Shown here in pieces: positions 49,201-54,200 of a stretch of DNA of 64,000 bases. This DNA is from Undaria pinnatifida. Its lineage: Eukaryota; Sar; Phaeophyceae; Laminariales; Alariaceae. Location of the stretch: positions 368,429-432,428 of the forward strand of contig JABAKD010000109.1 of assembly GCA_012845835.1 (NCBI GenBank). Reading direction: 5' to 3'. Below the pieces are notes generated by a model that had not been told where the DNA came from, made no database searches, and worked only from the letters and a program-made list of their open reading frames with translations. Made by a program: the position numbers and the translations under genes. Every line of letters begins with the position of its first letter. Position 1 is the stretch's first letter.

Positions 49201-50834
49201 TAATTTTTTTCTACGATTAACTCCCAACCTGCACGTGGCGGTGCCATTTATTTCCTGTTTCGTTTGATAGCAAGTTGCATCTATCTGGCTAGATACTTCA
49301 TCCCGTGCTTCTATGTTGATTCTGTCAGCCATGATGTCGTATTCGACATGAATCCACATCAAAAGAATACCCACCTATCCCTCCCGCCCGCTGCTCCTTG
49401 CTGCGTTGCTTTCCCCCGTAACCCATTTGTTTCACAGAGCCTCGGATTGTGCTCGAGAATTCGAACCCGTTCACGATCGACGGCGTGCCTATCGAAGGTG
49501 GCTCCACGGGAGACTGCATCATCAAAATCCCTGAGGTGAGCAATGTTAGTGGCTGGGTCAATTAGTACGTCACCCTTTGATTTTTCCGTTTGATAGCTTG
49601 CACAGTGTTAGTAGCGTCGGTTTAGTTACGGTCAAGGGAAGCGGTATTCGCGAGGATTTTCAGGATGGAACCCCAGTCAACTGCATCATTCAATCTCCTC
49701 AGGTGGGCAAGGGCGTGATGCATCAGTGTGGGGAAGAGTGGTGGTCCCTCAATACTGATGGATGTGTCAGTCAAAATCATCGTCGCTTCGCCGGCAGCCG
49801 GCACTACTCGGCCGGCATGTTGACACTACTATTGTTTCCCCCATATATCCCATATAAATTAAGGCTTAGCGGGCAATCGACAGTACTACTCACCTGGCGT
49901 GCCAGCGGGGCACGTACTGTGCACCGAAGAACCTGTTACACCGGCCAAAATCATATGTTACAACCAATAACGGTTTCCGCTCGATAGTAAATTGTCACAA
50001 GGCCTTGGGTGAAATTGTCGTCTCTACTCGGAGTATTATTTTTGTTTCGTGTATTCTTGGTTTCCAATTTGTATATCAAACGCCGTTGCGAAAAATCACG
50101 CTTGCTCCTCTAGCCAAGATATCGTCATAGCTTGACACTCAGCACCACCCCAGTACGACATTTCACCTAACCTAGGGATTCCACAGGACCAGAAATGTGT
50201 TATGGCTGGAAAGACACTTCAACGAACGATCACACCATACAAACGTCGTCGGAAAGTCATTTCGCTTTACTTTCCATAGGTAGAGGGTCGTTGGGTTACT
50301 CAAGGGATGTGCTTAAAGTTTTGGTTGAAGCAAGTTGACGGGCGAGGAGGGACGCGCCTCATACGAGAAGCTGCAAAGGTATATGTCTAACTACTATCGT
50401 GGCAGGCATTGATAACACTTGTCATACCCGACTGCTGGACTGCTGCATATTCAGCTAGTATGTACCGTTGACAAAGAAGAATTTTGGGTATTGCACCTCA
50501 ACCGCGGAGAACCCTTCACAAATTGGAGACCCGGTTTCCTTATCCCCCGCTGGGGGAATATGTTGGGAATTGGAGGCGTTTTCTCTTGTGGGTCACAAGT
50601 CTTCAGCACCCCTTATTAGGCTTTTGTTTTTTCAAACTTATTTTGGACTCACGGCCCGTTGCAACTACCTCCGGATCCTCTTCGTCCGCTGCTTGGCACG
50701 TCCGCTGATCGTTATCGTGTGCTATTGTTGTACGTTCACCTGTCCTGTAGGGCTCCGATGGCGACGCTATCCTTATCCAGCTCAACGTCGAGACGGAGCT
50801 CACACTCGAGGACGATTGTTTTGTACTCGCTTGA
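6030..50834 (+). CDS. Multi-exon secreted-type protein: tandem discoidin-like domains plus parallel beta-helix (5' end outside window)
   Basis: I assembled this gene by hand from 19 exons: 6030-6214, 9389-9502, 11367-11472, 12690-12904, 14559-14750, 16341-16464, 18393-18460, 19812-19943, 21772-21852, 24128-24265, 25862-26038, 27832-27987, 30336-30518, 31578-31667, 32508-32584, 46082-46166, 46954-47134, 49438-49535, 50751-50834. All junctions are GT-AG and all phases agree. Residues 1-67 end one F5/8 type C (discoidin)-like domain, about 90-209 and 265-381 form two more, and about 400-500 a fourth, diverged one. Residues about 525-827 form a pectate-lyase-type right-handed beta-helix. In the families known, discoidin domains bind glycans or matrix and beta-helices bind, cleave or epimerise polysaccharides, so a cell-wall or extracellular-matrix role is inferred. 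No catalytic motif or transmembrane segment was recognised. Start codon and signal peptide are not in the window. The stop at 50832-50834 is likely but not proven. The exon chain is confident; the exact family is less so. Confidence 0.8.
6421..6505 (+). pseudogene. Broken copy of exon E1 in the following intron
   Basis: An acceptor-like ttctacag is followed by CCGTTCC, echoing the CCTTTACC that opens E1. Near the end VSVMDEG-NITE mirrors VAVIDEGSYMGITE, with a deletion of a few codons. A gtgagt follows near 6505. Frames do not connect between the two halves (TGA in the first), so it looks like a decayed exon duplicate. The first half is weakly similar only. Confidence 0.45.
7350..8860 (+). 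mobile_element. Full copy of a C-rich retroposon-like element
   Basis: The element is flanked by the 9-bp direct repeat AATACTTTG (7341-7349 and 8861-8869), a likely target-site duplication. It holds several C homopolymers up to about 20 nt and repeated sub-modules: one with CGCCTAGACCTAGCACCAC, another with CCGTCAGATTTATCCCC and GCGCACATATTGA. It ends with CACAGCTGGAGTGTATTTTC and a T run. Truncated copies elsewhere share this 3' end, as expected for a LINE- or SINE-like retroposon. No protein was recognised. Confidence 0.6.
9389..9502 (+). CDS. Exon E2: linker and start of discoidin-like domain 2
   Basis: Acceptor ttctgtcgcag, donor gtgaga, phase 0 in and out, 38 residues. It opens VEIYVD, the closing strand of domain 1, parallel to VEIRLN at the start of E5. 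It then runs into VSLTVSATVNDDSAEDTL, which joins the DGSTST of E3 to give the usual opening of a discoidin domain (strand, then DG-S-TS). Confidence 0.82.
10372..10613 (+). repeat. TGTGT(T)G-rich low-complexity tract
   Basis: Irregular repeats of TGTGT, TGTTG and TGCGT in the intron between E2 and E3. The long Cys/Val frames on either strand are by-products of the repeat. Confidence 0.9.
10859..11170 (+). repeat. Uninterrupted TATG microsatellite, about 78 units
   Basis: 312 bp of perfect tetranucleotide repeat without a visible interruption, about 200 bp before exon E3. All frames through it are open, which explains the spurious MYVC repeats. Confidence 0.97.
11367..11472 (+). CDS. Exon E3: first half of discoidin-like domain 2
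   Basis: Acceptor gcaaag, donor gtgagg, phase 0 in, phase 1 out. Its 35 residues include DGSTSTSSSWSC, a CEITYDL strand and EQLRI, which match the opening motifs of F5/8 type C domains. The final single G is completed by CG of E4 to give Ala. The same phase-1 position is used after E6. Confidence 0.83.
12690..12904 (+). CDS. Exon E4: second half of discoidin-like domain 2
   Basis: Acceptor cttcgacag, donor gtgcgc, entry by split Ala codon, exit phase 0, 71 full codons. The order FNVYTAG, LQTFGG, RYVKIEGV, FSISE is the strand series typical of discoidin domains. This is the clearest single piece of homology for the family call. Confidence 0.84.
12975..13095 (+). repeat. AACACAAATG-type decamer repeat
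   Basis: About 12 degenerate units of AACACAAATGA, AACACGAATGA and similar, shortly after exon E4. Confidence 0.85.
13614..13890 (+). repeat. TATGTATGG minisatellite
   Basis: Alternating units TATGTATGG and TATGTATGGAG in the intron between E4 and E5. Confidence 0.93.
14559..14750 (+). CDS. Exon E5: end of domain 2 and Ser/Pro-rich linker
   Basis: Acceptor acttccag, donor gtgtgt, phase 0 in and out, 64 residues. It starts VEIRLN, closing domain 2. It continues with a Ser/Pro/Thr-rich linker containing two Cys (GGCSAGHFEGC) and ends RIYNIK, leading into DGDN of E6. The linker is longer than the one in E2. Confidence 0.8.
15476..15525 (+). repeat. AGGGTTAACG short repeat
   Basis: Five 10-bp units of GAGGGTTAACGAGG type in the intron between E5 and E6. 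Confidence 0.8.
16341..16464 (+). CDS. Exon E6: first half of discoidin-like domain 3
   Basis: Acceptor ccgctcccag, donor gtgaga, phase 0 in, phase 1 out, 41 full codons. DGDNSEDSRWSC parallels DGSTSTSSSWSC of E3, and RQIQI parallels EQLRI. The middle (VDQRHSDVCHAQFFLNTQRY) is more charged than in E3. A broken copy of this exon lies just downstream, at about 16534-16640. Confidence 0.82.
16534..16640 (+). pseudogene. Broken copy of exon E6 in the following intron
   Basis: From about 16588 the + strand reads AQFMLNTQRYARQVKL, closely matching AQFFLNTQRYLRQIQI of E6, with near-identical DNA over the shared tail (TCAACACCCAGAGGTAT). Upstream similarity continues but with indels (GGTGACGCGAGA... 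against GGCGACAACTCGGAAGA...). No AG precedes it and the donor base pattern is lost, so it is not a usable exon. Confidence 0.6.
17107..17283 (+). repeat. CTCACACCTCA minisatellite
   Basis: 10-bp units (CTCACACCTC, with CGC variants) repeated about 17 times in the intron between E6 and E7. Confidence 0.93.
18393..18460 (+). CDS. Exon E7: mid part of discoidin-like domain 3
   Basis: Acceptor ttcactctgcag, donor gtgagc. It enters with CA of a split GCA codon and exits in phase 0, with 22 full codons. FHKGDERHNEFIVYVRTNGG is the strand pair matching FVDESWTEGATFNVYTAG of E4. It is too short to call alone; phase and alignment with E4 support it. Confidence 0.78.
19812..19943 (+). CDS. Exon E8: last part of discoidin-like domain 3
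   Basis: Acceptor ctcaaaacag, after an unusually C-rich, nearly G-free stretch from about 19690. Donor gtgact, phase 0 in and out, 44 residues. AISSGDTTDFQTWDL matches SFTSAGGDETWETFVL of E11, and DWFSIKE matches FSISE of E4. Confidence 0.8.
20050..20500 (+). repeat. Degenerate 60-80-bp repeat block
   Basis: Recurring strings such as TCTGAAATCGCGACACGTCT, TTTTAAACCGCGACATGTCC, CCTGAAACATGCTCC, CGAAAATGCAACAGGCTCCG and CGATAATTGAACAGGTTCCG, with CTCATTCTGCGTCC-like spacers, suggest an old tandem array. The unit is poorly defined by eye. Confidence 0.4.
20976..21043 (+). repeat. GGTATGATAGAT-type short repeat
   Basis: Six or so units of GATGGTATGGTAGAT-like sequence after exon E8. Confidence 0.75.
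21772..21852 (+). CDS. Exon E9: linker between discoidin-like domains 3 and 4
   Basis: Acceptor tctactcgcag, donor gtgagt, phase 0 in and out, 27 residues. It begins MILLEEEPY, which closes domain 3 in the place of VEI in E2 and E5, then a short linker ending SAVVA. The ATG at its start is not taken as a start codon because the acceptor and frame continue from E8. Confidence 0.75.
21931..21982 (+). repeat. TTG microsatellite
   Basis: About 17 TTG units with one GTGG interruption, 80 bp after exon E9. Confidence 0.92.
22107..22282 (+). repeat. Perfect 88-bp tandem duplication
   Basis: The 88 bp starting CATATACGAGGTCATTCAGG is present twice head to tail without a visible mismatch (22107-22194, 22195-22282). 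The lack of divergence implies a recent duplication or an assembly effect. It lies in the intron between E9 and E10; 88 is not a multiple of three. Confidence 0.93.
22252..22893 (+). other. Longest open frame outside the gene, probably chance
   Basis: 213 codons in the intron between E9 and E10, starting in the second 88-bp repeat and running through a T run (22398-22414). It is Cys-rich without a pattern and matches no family I know. It is listed because of its length only. Confidence 0.12.
23190..23275 (-). mobile_element. Short 3' end of the C-rich element (minus strand)
   Basis: CTCCAGCTGTGAGATCAAA, TTCGTCGAAACT, AGCTGTGTGTGATACTCC and GATCGCGC are the reverse complement of the last 90 bp of the element. 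It is a heavily 5'-truncated copy in the intron between E9 and E10. Confidence 0.45.
24128..24265 (+). CDS. Exon E10: first half of discoidin-like domain 4
   Basis: Acceptor ctgtgccag, donor gtgagg, phase 0 in and out, 46 residues. VDGEGR takes the place of the DG motif. ARIWAIEM and FTFQVRYYDDETL follow as strands. Unlike domains 2 and 3, the phase-1 intron after the first half is absent: one exon spans that point. This domain lacks the WSC motif. Confidence 0.78.
25862..26038 (+). CDS. Exon E11: second half of discoidin-like domain 4
   Basis: Acceptor tgttactccag, donor gtgaga, phase 0 in and out, 59 residues. SFTSAGGDETWETFVL and YVDIIAVEGP follow the order of the last strands of a discoidin domain. 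The tail (EDDYPTLRVNDCRILGEMD) is acidic. The exon end maps where a link to the beta-helix would be expected. Confidence 0.8.
26755..26900 (+). repeat. GGTTATTGGTAGGTTATG-type repeat
   Basis: Degenerate 10-11-bp units such as AGGTTATTGCC, AGGTTGTTGCC and AGGTTACGGAC in the intron between E11 and E12. Confidence 0.7.
27832..27987 (+). CDS. Exon E12: N-cap of the beta-helix domain
   Basis: Acceptor cttcaccttgaag, donor gtgagc, phase 0 in and out, 52 residues. IGDGSGDQEEIMEAICDGI resembles the GDG-x-DD-x-AIQxAID opening of pectate-lyase-3 / GH28-like beta-helices. It is followed by a Cys- and Asp-rich insert (SFDGTDCDG). The opposite strand is open for 159 codons here, but that frame crosses both splice sites and is ignored. 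Confidence 0.78.
28765..28860 (+). repeat. AGTATCATACTCT repeat
   Basis: Three perfect 13-bp units of TAGTATCATACTC then decaying units (GCAGTATCACT). The unit is partly palindromic. Confidence 0.85.
29105..29335 (+). repeat. CATAACCTACATAACCCG minisatellite in larger units
   Basis: 9-bp units (ATAACCTAC, ATAACCCGC) are organised in three blocks, each closing with CGGCAAAAAAACAC or a related string and CCCTTACCGT. The block period is about 90-110 bp. Confidence 0.88.
29440..29530 (+). repeat. TCATTGCTACC repeat
   Basis: Eight or so 10-11-bp units (CTCATTGATAC, TTCATTGCTGC, CTCATTGCTAC). Confidence 0.85.
30336..30518 (+). CDS. Exon E13: first coils of the right-handed beta-helix
   Basis: Acceptor cttttcaatcgcag, donor gtgagt, phase 0 in and out, 61 residues. 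VILVEGDYYLDGPVFLKSG followed by ISLVGESGEG is the classic first coil of pectate-lyase-like proteins (V-x-L-P-x-G-x-Y-x-L...L-x-S-G-V-x-L-x-G). This is the strongest evidence for the beta-helix. Confidence 0.85.
31578..31667 (+). CDS. Exon E14: beta-helix coil
   Basis: Acceptor cttttggcag, donor gtaagc, phase 0 in and out, 30 residues. VQDITVRSN is a coil strand; GNVCFDVKNSQ ends the next one. The frame is also open upstream to 31461, but the pyrimidine tract and CAG, and the join to E13, favour a start at 31578. Confidence 0.78.
32508..32584 (+). CDS. Exon E15: beta-helix coil
   Basis: Acceptor ctttttgtcag, donor gtgagc, phase 0 in, phase 2 out, 25 full codons beginning DITIDEF. It exits after AT, which joins A of E16 to form Ile. 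It precedes the 13.5-kb intron. Confidence 0.75.
32640..32830 (+). mobile_element. Diverged 3' part of the C-rich element
   Basis: GATTTTGTCCCCTTCC, CACCCTGTTAATTGGC, AAGGGGAATCGCCGACCT and GCGATCGAAGTA track the 3' third of the element. The similarity is patchy. Confidence 0.4.
35158..35673 (-). CDS. Unrecognised frame of the palindromic element, left arm
   Basis: 171 codons from ATG, basic and Ser-rich, matching the right-arm frame at 40859-41374 with only about seven residue changes. It is open in both arms, but so is a second overlapping frame (143 codons). No family was recognised. It may be an element protein or chance; the similarity of the arms alone would preserve it. Confidence 0.2.
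   Translation of the reverse strand: MKRFGNAHLGRVTDYHVMMYSSSRYLKARSVLPIMSILFVTSINDETLECFPDHSWPSGRRLASHKHLAGSSSRRPRVASVPSSLQDRKWPIHRWCNMGNGRAKQGGFQRRKLEASKRWKRWRPPASSRVETGCLRGRDALLQGEERRTTVSMVHVCLAWCCPPVFRSPSF
37040..38173 (-). pseudogene. LINE reverse-transcriptase relic, left arm
   Basis: On the minus strand, pieces in order are TTLTVIGQFHESM, TQGLWQGCVPSPLL (the QG-x-RQGC-x-LSPLL palm motif, altered), CGMLYADDEGVV (the catalytic Y-A-D-D box), and further on LLFAGAVQR and RVMFGT, typical of the region after the palm in LINE proteins. Pieces fall in several frames with stops, so it is non-functional. The 5' part extends into the loop. Confidence 0.6.
38814..39500 (+). pseudogene. LINE reverse-transcriptase relic, right arm
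   Basis: Mirror copy of the left-arm relic: IGQFHESMQARVR, then a frame change, CGMPYADDAGVV (Y-A-D-D box) and TVCETKKE. About 350 bp are missing at 39215-39220 relative to the left arm. It is cut at 38814, where the palindrome ends, while the left copy runs further upstream. Confidence 0.6.
40859..41374 (+). CDS. Unrecognised frame of the palindromic element, right arm
   Basis: Mirror copy of the frame at 35158-35673, also 171 codons and intact. Changes are few and scattered. No domain, signal or membrane segment is visible. Its function, if any, is unknown. Confidence 0.2.
   Translation: MKRFTSKHLGRVTDYHVMMYSSSRYLKARSVLPIMSILFVTSINDETLECFPDHSWPSGRRLANHKHLAGSSSRRSRVASVPSSLQDRKWPIHRWCNMGNGRAKQGGFKRRKLEASKRWKRWRPPASSRVETGCLRGRDALLQGEERRTTVSMVHVCLAWCRPPVFRSPSF
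43558..44115 (+). repeat. ATTAGTGTT 9-bp minisatellite with 171-bp higher-order unit
   Basis: About 60 units of TTATTAGTG variants. A block starting GATATTAGTGTTATTAGCTT recurs 171 bp (19 units) later, at 43647 and 43818, with the same variant order, so blocks as well as units were duplicated. The 234- and 240-codon frames here are artefacts of the 9-bp period. Confidence 0.93.
44600..45122 (+). repeat. AATAGTGT-type minisatellite
   Basis: Irregular units TAATAGTG, TAGTAGTG and TATTAATAGTG for about 520 bp in the giant intron, about 0.5 kb behind the ATTAGTGTT array and perhaps related to it. Confidence 0.88.
46082..46166 (+). CDS. Exon E16: beta-helix coil after the giant intron
   Basis: Acceptor ttggattacag, donor gtgaga. 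It begins with the last base of a split Ile codon and ends in phase 0, 28 full codons. GDLFYGG, VTLEGVTDFTLTES is coil-like. The phase fit to E15 across 13.5 kb and the shared sequence style support the join, but RNA evidence would be decisive. Confidence 0.72.
46954..47134 (+). CDS. Exon E17: beta-helix coils
   Basis: Acceptor atgcacttcag, donor gtacgt, phase 0 in, phase 1 out, 60 full codons. It contains VTITDSTNVSFEG and LVVTGTTSGVILRDITIGSG, two to three coils with the NV/GV turns typical of parallel beta-helices. The 228-codon opposite-strand frame over this exon is a shadow. Confidence 0.8.
47268..47440 (+). repeat. ACACAACA low-complexity tract
   Basis: Repeats of CACAACACAA and ACACAATAC directly after exon E17, the complementary-strand style of the TGTGTTG tract at 10.4 kb. 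Confidence 0.9.
48458..48505 (+). repeat. ATGGCACATGA repeat
   Basis: Three to four 10-11-bp units (GGCACATGAAT, GGCACATGAAA). Confidence 0.8.
49438..49535 (+). CDS. Exon E18a: beta-helix coil, first of two alternative copies
   Basis: Acceptor tttgtttcacag, donor gtgagc. It enters with AG completing a Glu codon from E17 and exits in phase 0, 32 full codons. Core IVLENSNPFTIDGVPI and DCIIKIPE. A related copy with the same entry and exit phases lies at 49626-49702. Confidence 0.78.
49626..49702 (+). CDS. Exon E18b: candidate mutually exclusive copy of E18a
   Basis: Acceptor gtcggtttag, donor gtgggc, 77 bp against 98 bp in E18a, a 21-bp difference that keeps frame. It enters with TT (Val with the G of E17) and exits in phase 0. 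TVKGSGI and DGTPVNCIIQSPQ align with NPFTIDGV and GGSTGDCIIKIPE. E18a exits in phase 0 and E18b enters in phase 1, so joining both would shift the frame. It is open and has usable splice signals. It could also be a decaying copy; the acceptor is weaker than that of E18a. Confidence 0.5.
50751..50834 (+). CDS. Exon E19: probable terminal exon
   Basis: Acceptor cacctgtcctgtag, phase 0 entry, 27 codons from GSDGDAILIQ through LNVETELTLEDD to CFVLA, then TGA at 50832-50834. It continues the beta-helix style. No convincing donor lies before the stop, so it is called terminal. Two diverged copies of its first 60 bp follow at about 51014 and 51231. It might instead be internal, with a donor I missed. 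Confidence 0.6.
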   Translation, partial: GSDGDAILIQLNVETELTLEDDCFVLA

Positions 50835-51013
50835 TTGGCTGGTTTACTGTCGATGGTGGCTGCTCAATACCGACTTTTGACAGGCAGTTGGGGAACGTCT
50901 TGGACGAGCGGGCTTCGACGTTTCGGCTGGTACATGTTATCATCGCGTCGGCTTGAAAGTAAAACCCGAGACAACTATATGACGTTTCCAAATTCATTGC
51001 TCTCTCCATGCAG

Positions 51014-51138
51014 GGGTCCGATGATAATTAATGCGGTCCTTGTACTGCTGAACGTGGCGACAGAGATTGAGCTTGAGTCAGCTGTGCTCTGTGGGGTTCA
51101 CGAGTGTACAATACATAGTAAATTTCTCGTACTTGATT
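51014..51138 (+). pseudogene. Second, frameshifted copy of exon E19
   Basis: After ctccatgcag the sequence GGGTCCGATGAT parallels GGCTCCGATGGC of E19, then LLNVATEIELE parallels QLNVETELTLE. A net +4 bp between these blocks breaks the frame from the acceptor (TAA after five codons). Both copies run on to a closing TACTTGATTGA-like string. Confidence 0.55.
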
Positions 51139-51230
51139 GAATCACACCATGTGGTCGGCCAACCATGGTTTGGTACAAGTGTTTAGTAGGAAACGAAGTA
51201 CCAACGCGTGTATTCTGCAGCGTCATGCAG

Positions 51231-51290
51231 TGCTCTGATACCAACGGCGCTCTTATCCAGCCTTACGTGCGGATGCTGAGCTGATTCTTA
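51231..51290 (+). pseudogene. Third, truncated copy of exon E19
   Basis: After gtcatgcag, TGCTCTGATACC and GCTCTTATCCAG match the start of E19, and GCTGAGCTGATTCTTAG follows in place of the TELTLE part. The frame stops at TGA after 17 codons. The tail is not conserved. Confidence 0.5.
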
Positions 51291-51299
51291 GTGTGTTAA

Positions 51300-54200
51300 A
51301 ATCCCCAAGGACGCCTGCCGCATGCTGACCGCATAAGTTGACATATCGTAGGCATGACTATTTTGCACTGTGTTTACGTTTTTGTGTAAGCGTACGACGG
51401 CTTGGTACCATCTGGGTGTGTGACTAGATGTTATATTGGTTGCCTGTTCCTGTACTGTTAACCGGTTAGAAAACGGCGTCGAAAAATTCGCCTCGAAGGG
51501 TTTGCGAAGCAGGAAATAAGGGCGCTGTCGTGAATAGTAGATGTGCCACACACATGTAAGGCATATATGAATTGAGCTGTGTGGGAGAATCTGTTCAAAA
51601 CAATTCGACACCAGGTGTGCAGATCGTGGACGATTTTCCACCTCATGCCGGTCACGATCTAGACCGTGTAGCACTCGAGCAACGGCGTGTATCGTAACAT
51701 CTGCAGACGTCATCCACGCAGACCGTACGGTTCCCTCAAGGCATCGTAACTTTCGCCATGTTGATCATATTGATCAGTGGGTCAATCTGTTTCGATAGAC
51801 GAATATGACGAATATGACGAATATGACGAAAATGACGAATATGACGAGAATGGCGATTGTGGGGATCTGATCTGGCGGAGGGGTGGACACATTTTTCCAA
51901 TATATTCTAATGTATTCCGATATACACCAACATGTTGAACGGATTGGACCTCAGGGTATTCATGACTAGTGTTCGCTCGTTGGCTGGAGTACTACTAATC
52001 ATAGAGCCATCAGTCGGAACGATGTAAGCCACCAAGAAGCTACTAGCGAGACTACAATGTAGGGTCTTCACGGAGACGCCGAGTGTCCGGCTTATTGGAT
52101 TTCCATACCTACTCCAATAGGGAGGATTTACTCATGCGGTGTGCGTTTTTGCTTTGTTCACGGGGCGGGCAGGAAGCTGGGTTGGGTCCGTTTGCTAGCC
52201 CCTGTGGCTTGAGTCGGCAGTCCACCATGTGGCCTCGACAGCATACTTAAGGACTACTTGGGTCACAGTGCCCGTCGATTAGATGTTTGTCCTCAACGTC
52301 TGGAGACTTAAAGCGCCACGGTTTGTTGTTATGTACGGGGAAGCGTATGCCATGTCGCGCGTATGCAACATATAAATTAATCGCGATTTGTTGTTGATCT
52401 GGTATGTAACGCTTCTTAGATATTTATCGCCCGTCATACAGTGGCGCTGGAGTTACCCCGTAACCTACGCATTCTGTGTATCTACATGTTGACATTGGTC
52501 ATGGCTGTGCGTTGGTTTCCAAGGAAAATGCACATTGGGTATGTCGTGCTTCACCTGGCCGGTGTTGTCCTTGGGATGCGGTTTAATGATAGGAGATGTG
52601 TGTACCTTGTGAACCCTGGAGACGGTATTACAGTGTAGCGACGCTACTGCACTTGATCACAAGGTGAGTCTAACAGCGGTGTTGTTTTTCTAGGGTGCCT
52701 TTAGGTACTTAGAGAACATGTAGCATGTGGGATGGGAACCATATGATAGGGTCGGTCAAGGCACTACAGAGTCGTTCTGCAGTAGCCCCCCCTACTATTC
52801 GTCATCGAAATCGCCGGTTTTCAAAACCAGCTCCCTCCTTAAGTATCTTCTGAAGTACGGCACCCCTTGCCACCTCGACGTCATTTGCAAACAAGAAAAT
52901 ACATTAATATATTGCTTTAATCGCATCCTTTCTGGTGTCGAGCAGCCATGAAACGTTCGTTAAAGGTAATCGCTGATTTGGGGGGGATGCTTTCGTAAAA
53001 TCAGTCAGCAGTTGCTGATTTCTTGTTGCCATATTTTTGTATCTCGCAGACCCGTGTGAAACAGGTCAAGTCTCCGTCCGACTTCGTCATTGTACGTCTT
53101 GTCTTCAACCGTGCAACACAGACTGTGCGTTGACACCGACCCTCCAATAATGTCGTATCGTGGAGTTGCTAGTTCTCTTGGTCCGAGCCTTCTAAAGGTT
53201 TGACCAAGAACGTGGTATGGTAACCTTGGAGCCGATAGCTCAATCCACCTTTTGATTATTTTCGACCTCAACCCGTAACGTTATGAAGAATCGCCTTCAA
53301 ACCCTAACGTTATGTAAAATAGGAATATTTCCGGACCACTTCTGTATAGTAGATGGCGTGCAGCCGTACGTCCAAGCAAGATCGGCGAATTAAGATAATG
53401 CTGTGACGATCAAGGAGCCGGCGCATCCTTGGTTTTCCTGTTTGACCCTGGTGTGATTCCGCCACTAGGGGTACCGGAAATAACGTTTATTCCCTAATCT
53501 TCTGCCCTCTCTGGTCTGCGTTGGGGACAATAAGTAGGTGTCGCACTGGCGAGGACGAGATTGCGGAATGGCTTTCAACGAGATTTAAATCCTGGTACAG
53601 TAGTTGCACCCTCAGGAGGATGTAAAGGTATAGCAGCCGCTCGATCTGGGGTGGTCGCAATCTGTTGGGACGACGGAAGCTCAGAGCATGGCTTACCCTC
53701 CGAATAGGACAGTCCCTCGAAAGCGGGACGTCGAAAATATTCCGCACTGTGCCGTCGTTTTATATGCCCCAGTTCTGTATATTATTCTACCACTTCTAGA
53801 TGTTTTGCTTTCTGAGTTGTGCGCTAGATACGTCTGTATGGGCACGTGTTTCGTCCGGCACAGTACAAATCTCCCTGGTCTCGCCGAGAGGGAAAGCGCT
53901 GGGGCGAAGAGTCCATAATGTTCGTGTGGGTGGAATATGTGACTGTGTGCCGGTAGCAATATCGACAACGCATATACATGGTTGTCAAGCAAGACCCGTT
54001 CCATTTGCTGTTTTTCAGAACATGAAGGTTTTGACCTTCGCCGTAGTTGCTGGCGTGGGGCTATGGTGAGACTATGGTGTTGATCGGATCGCGAATTATC
54101 TGTCTCAGAACCATTCTTCCTAAATGTGAGTAGACCGAGGTCAAAGAAGCTTGGTAAACTGCTATTGTGGAGGTAGAAGCGCCAACACAACGCCGAGGAG

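Noticed and set aside
27832-50834. Mannuronan C5-epimerase
   Set aside because: The fold would fit, but I find no YG-x-DPHDD-type catalytic motif in the exons E12-E19.
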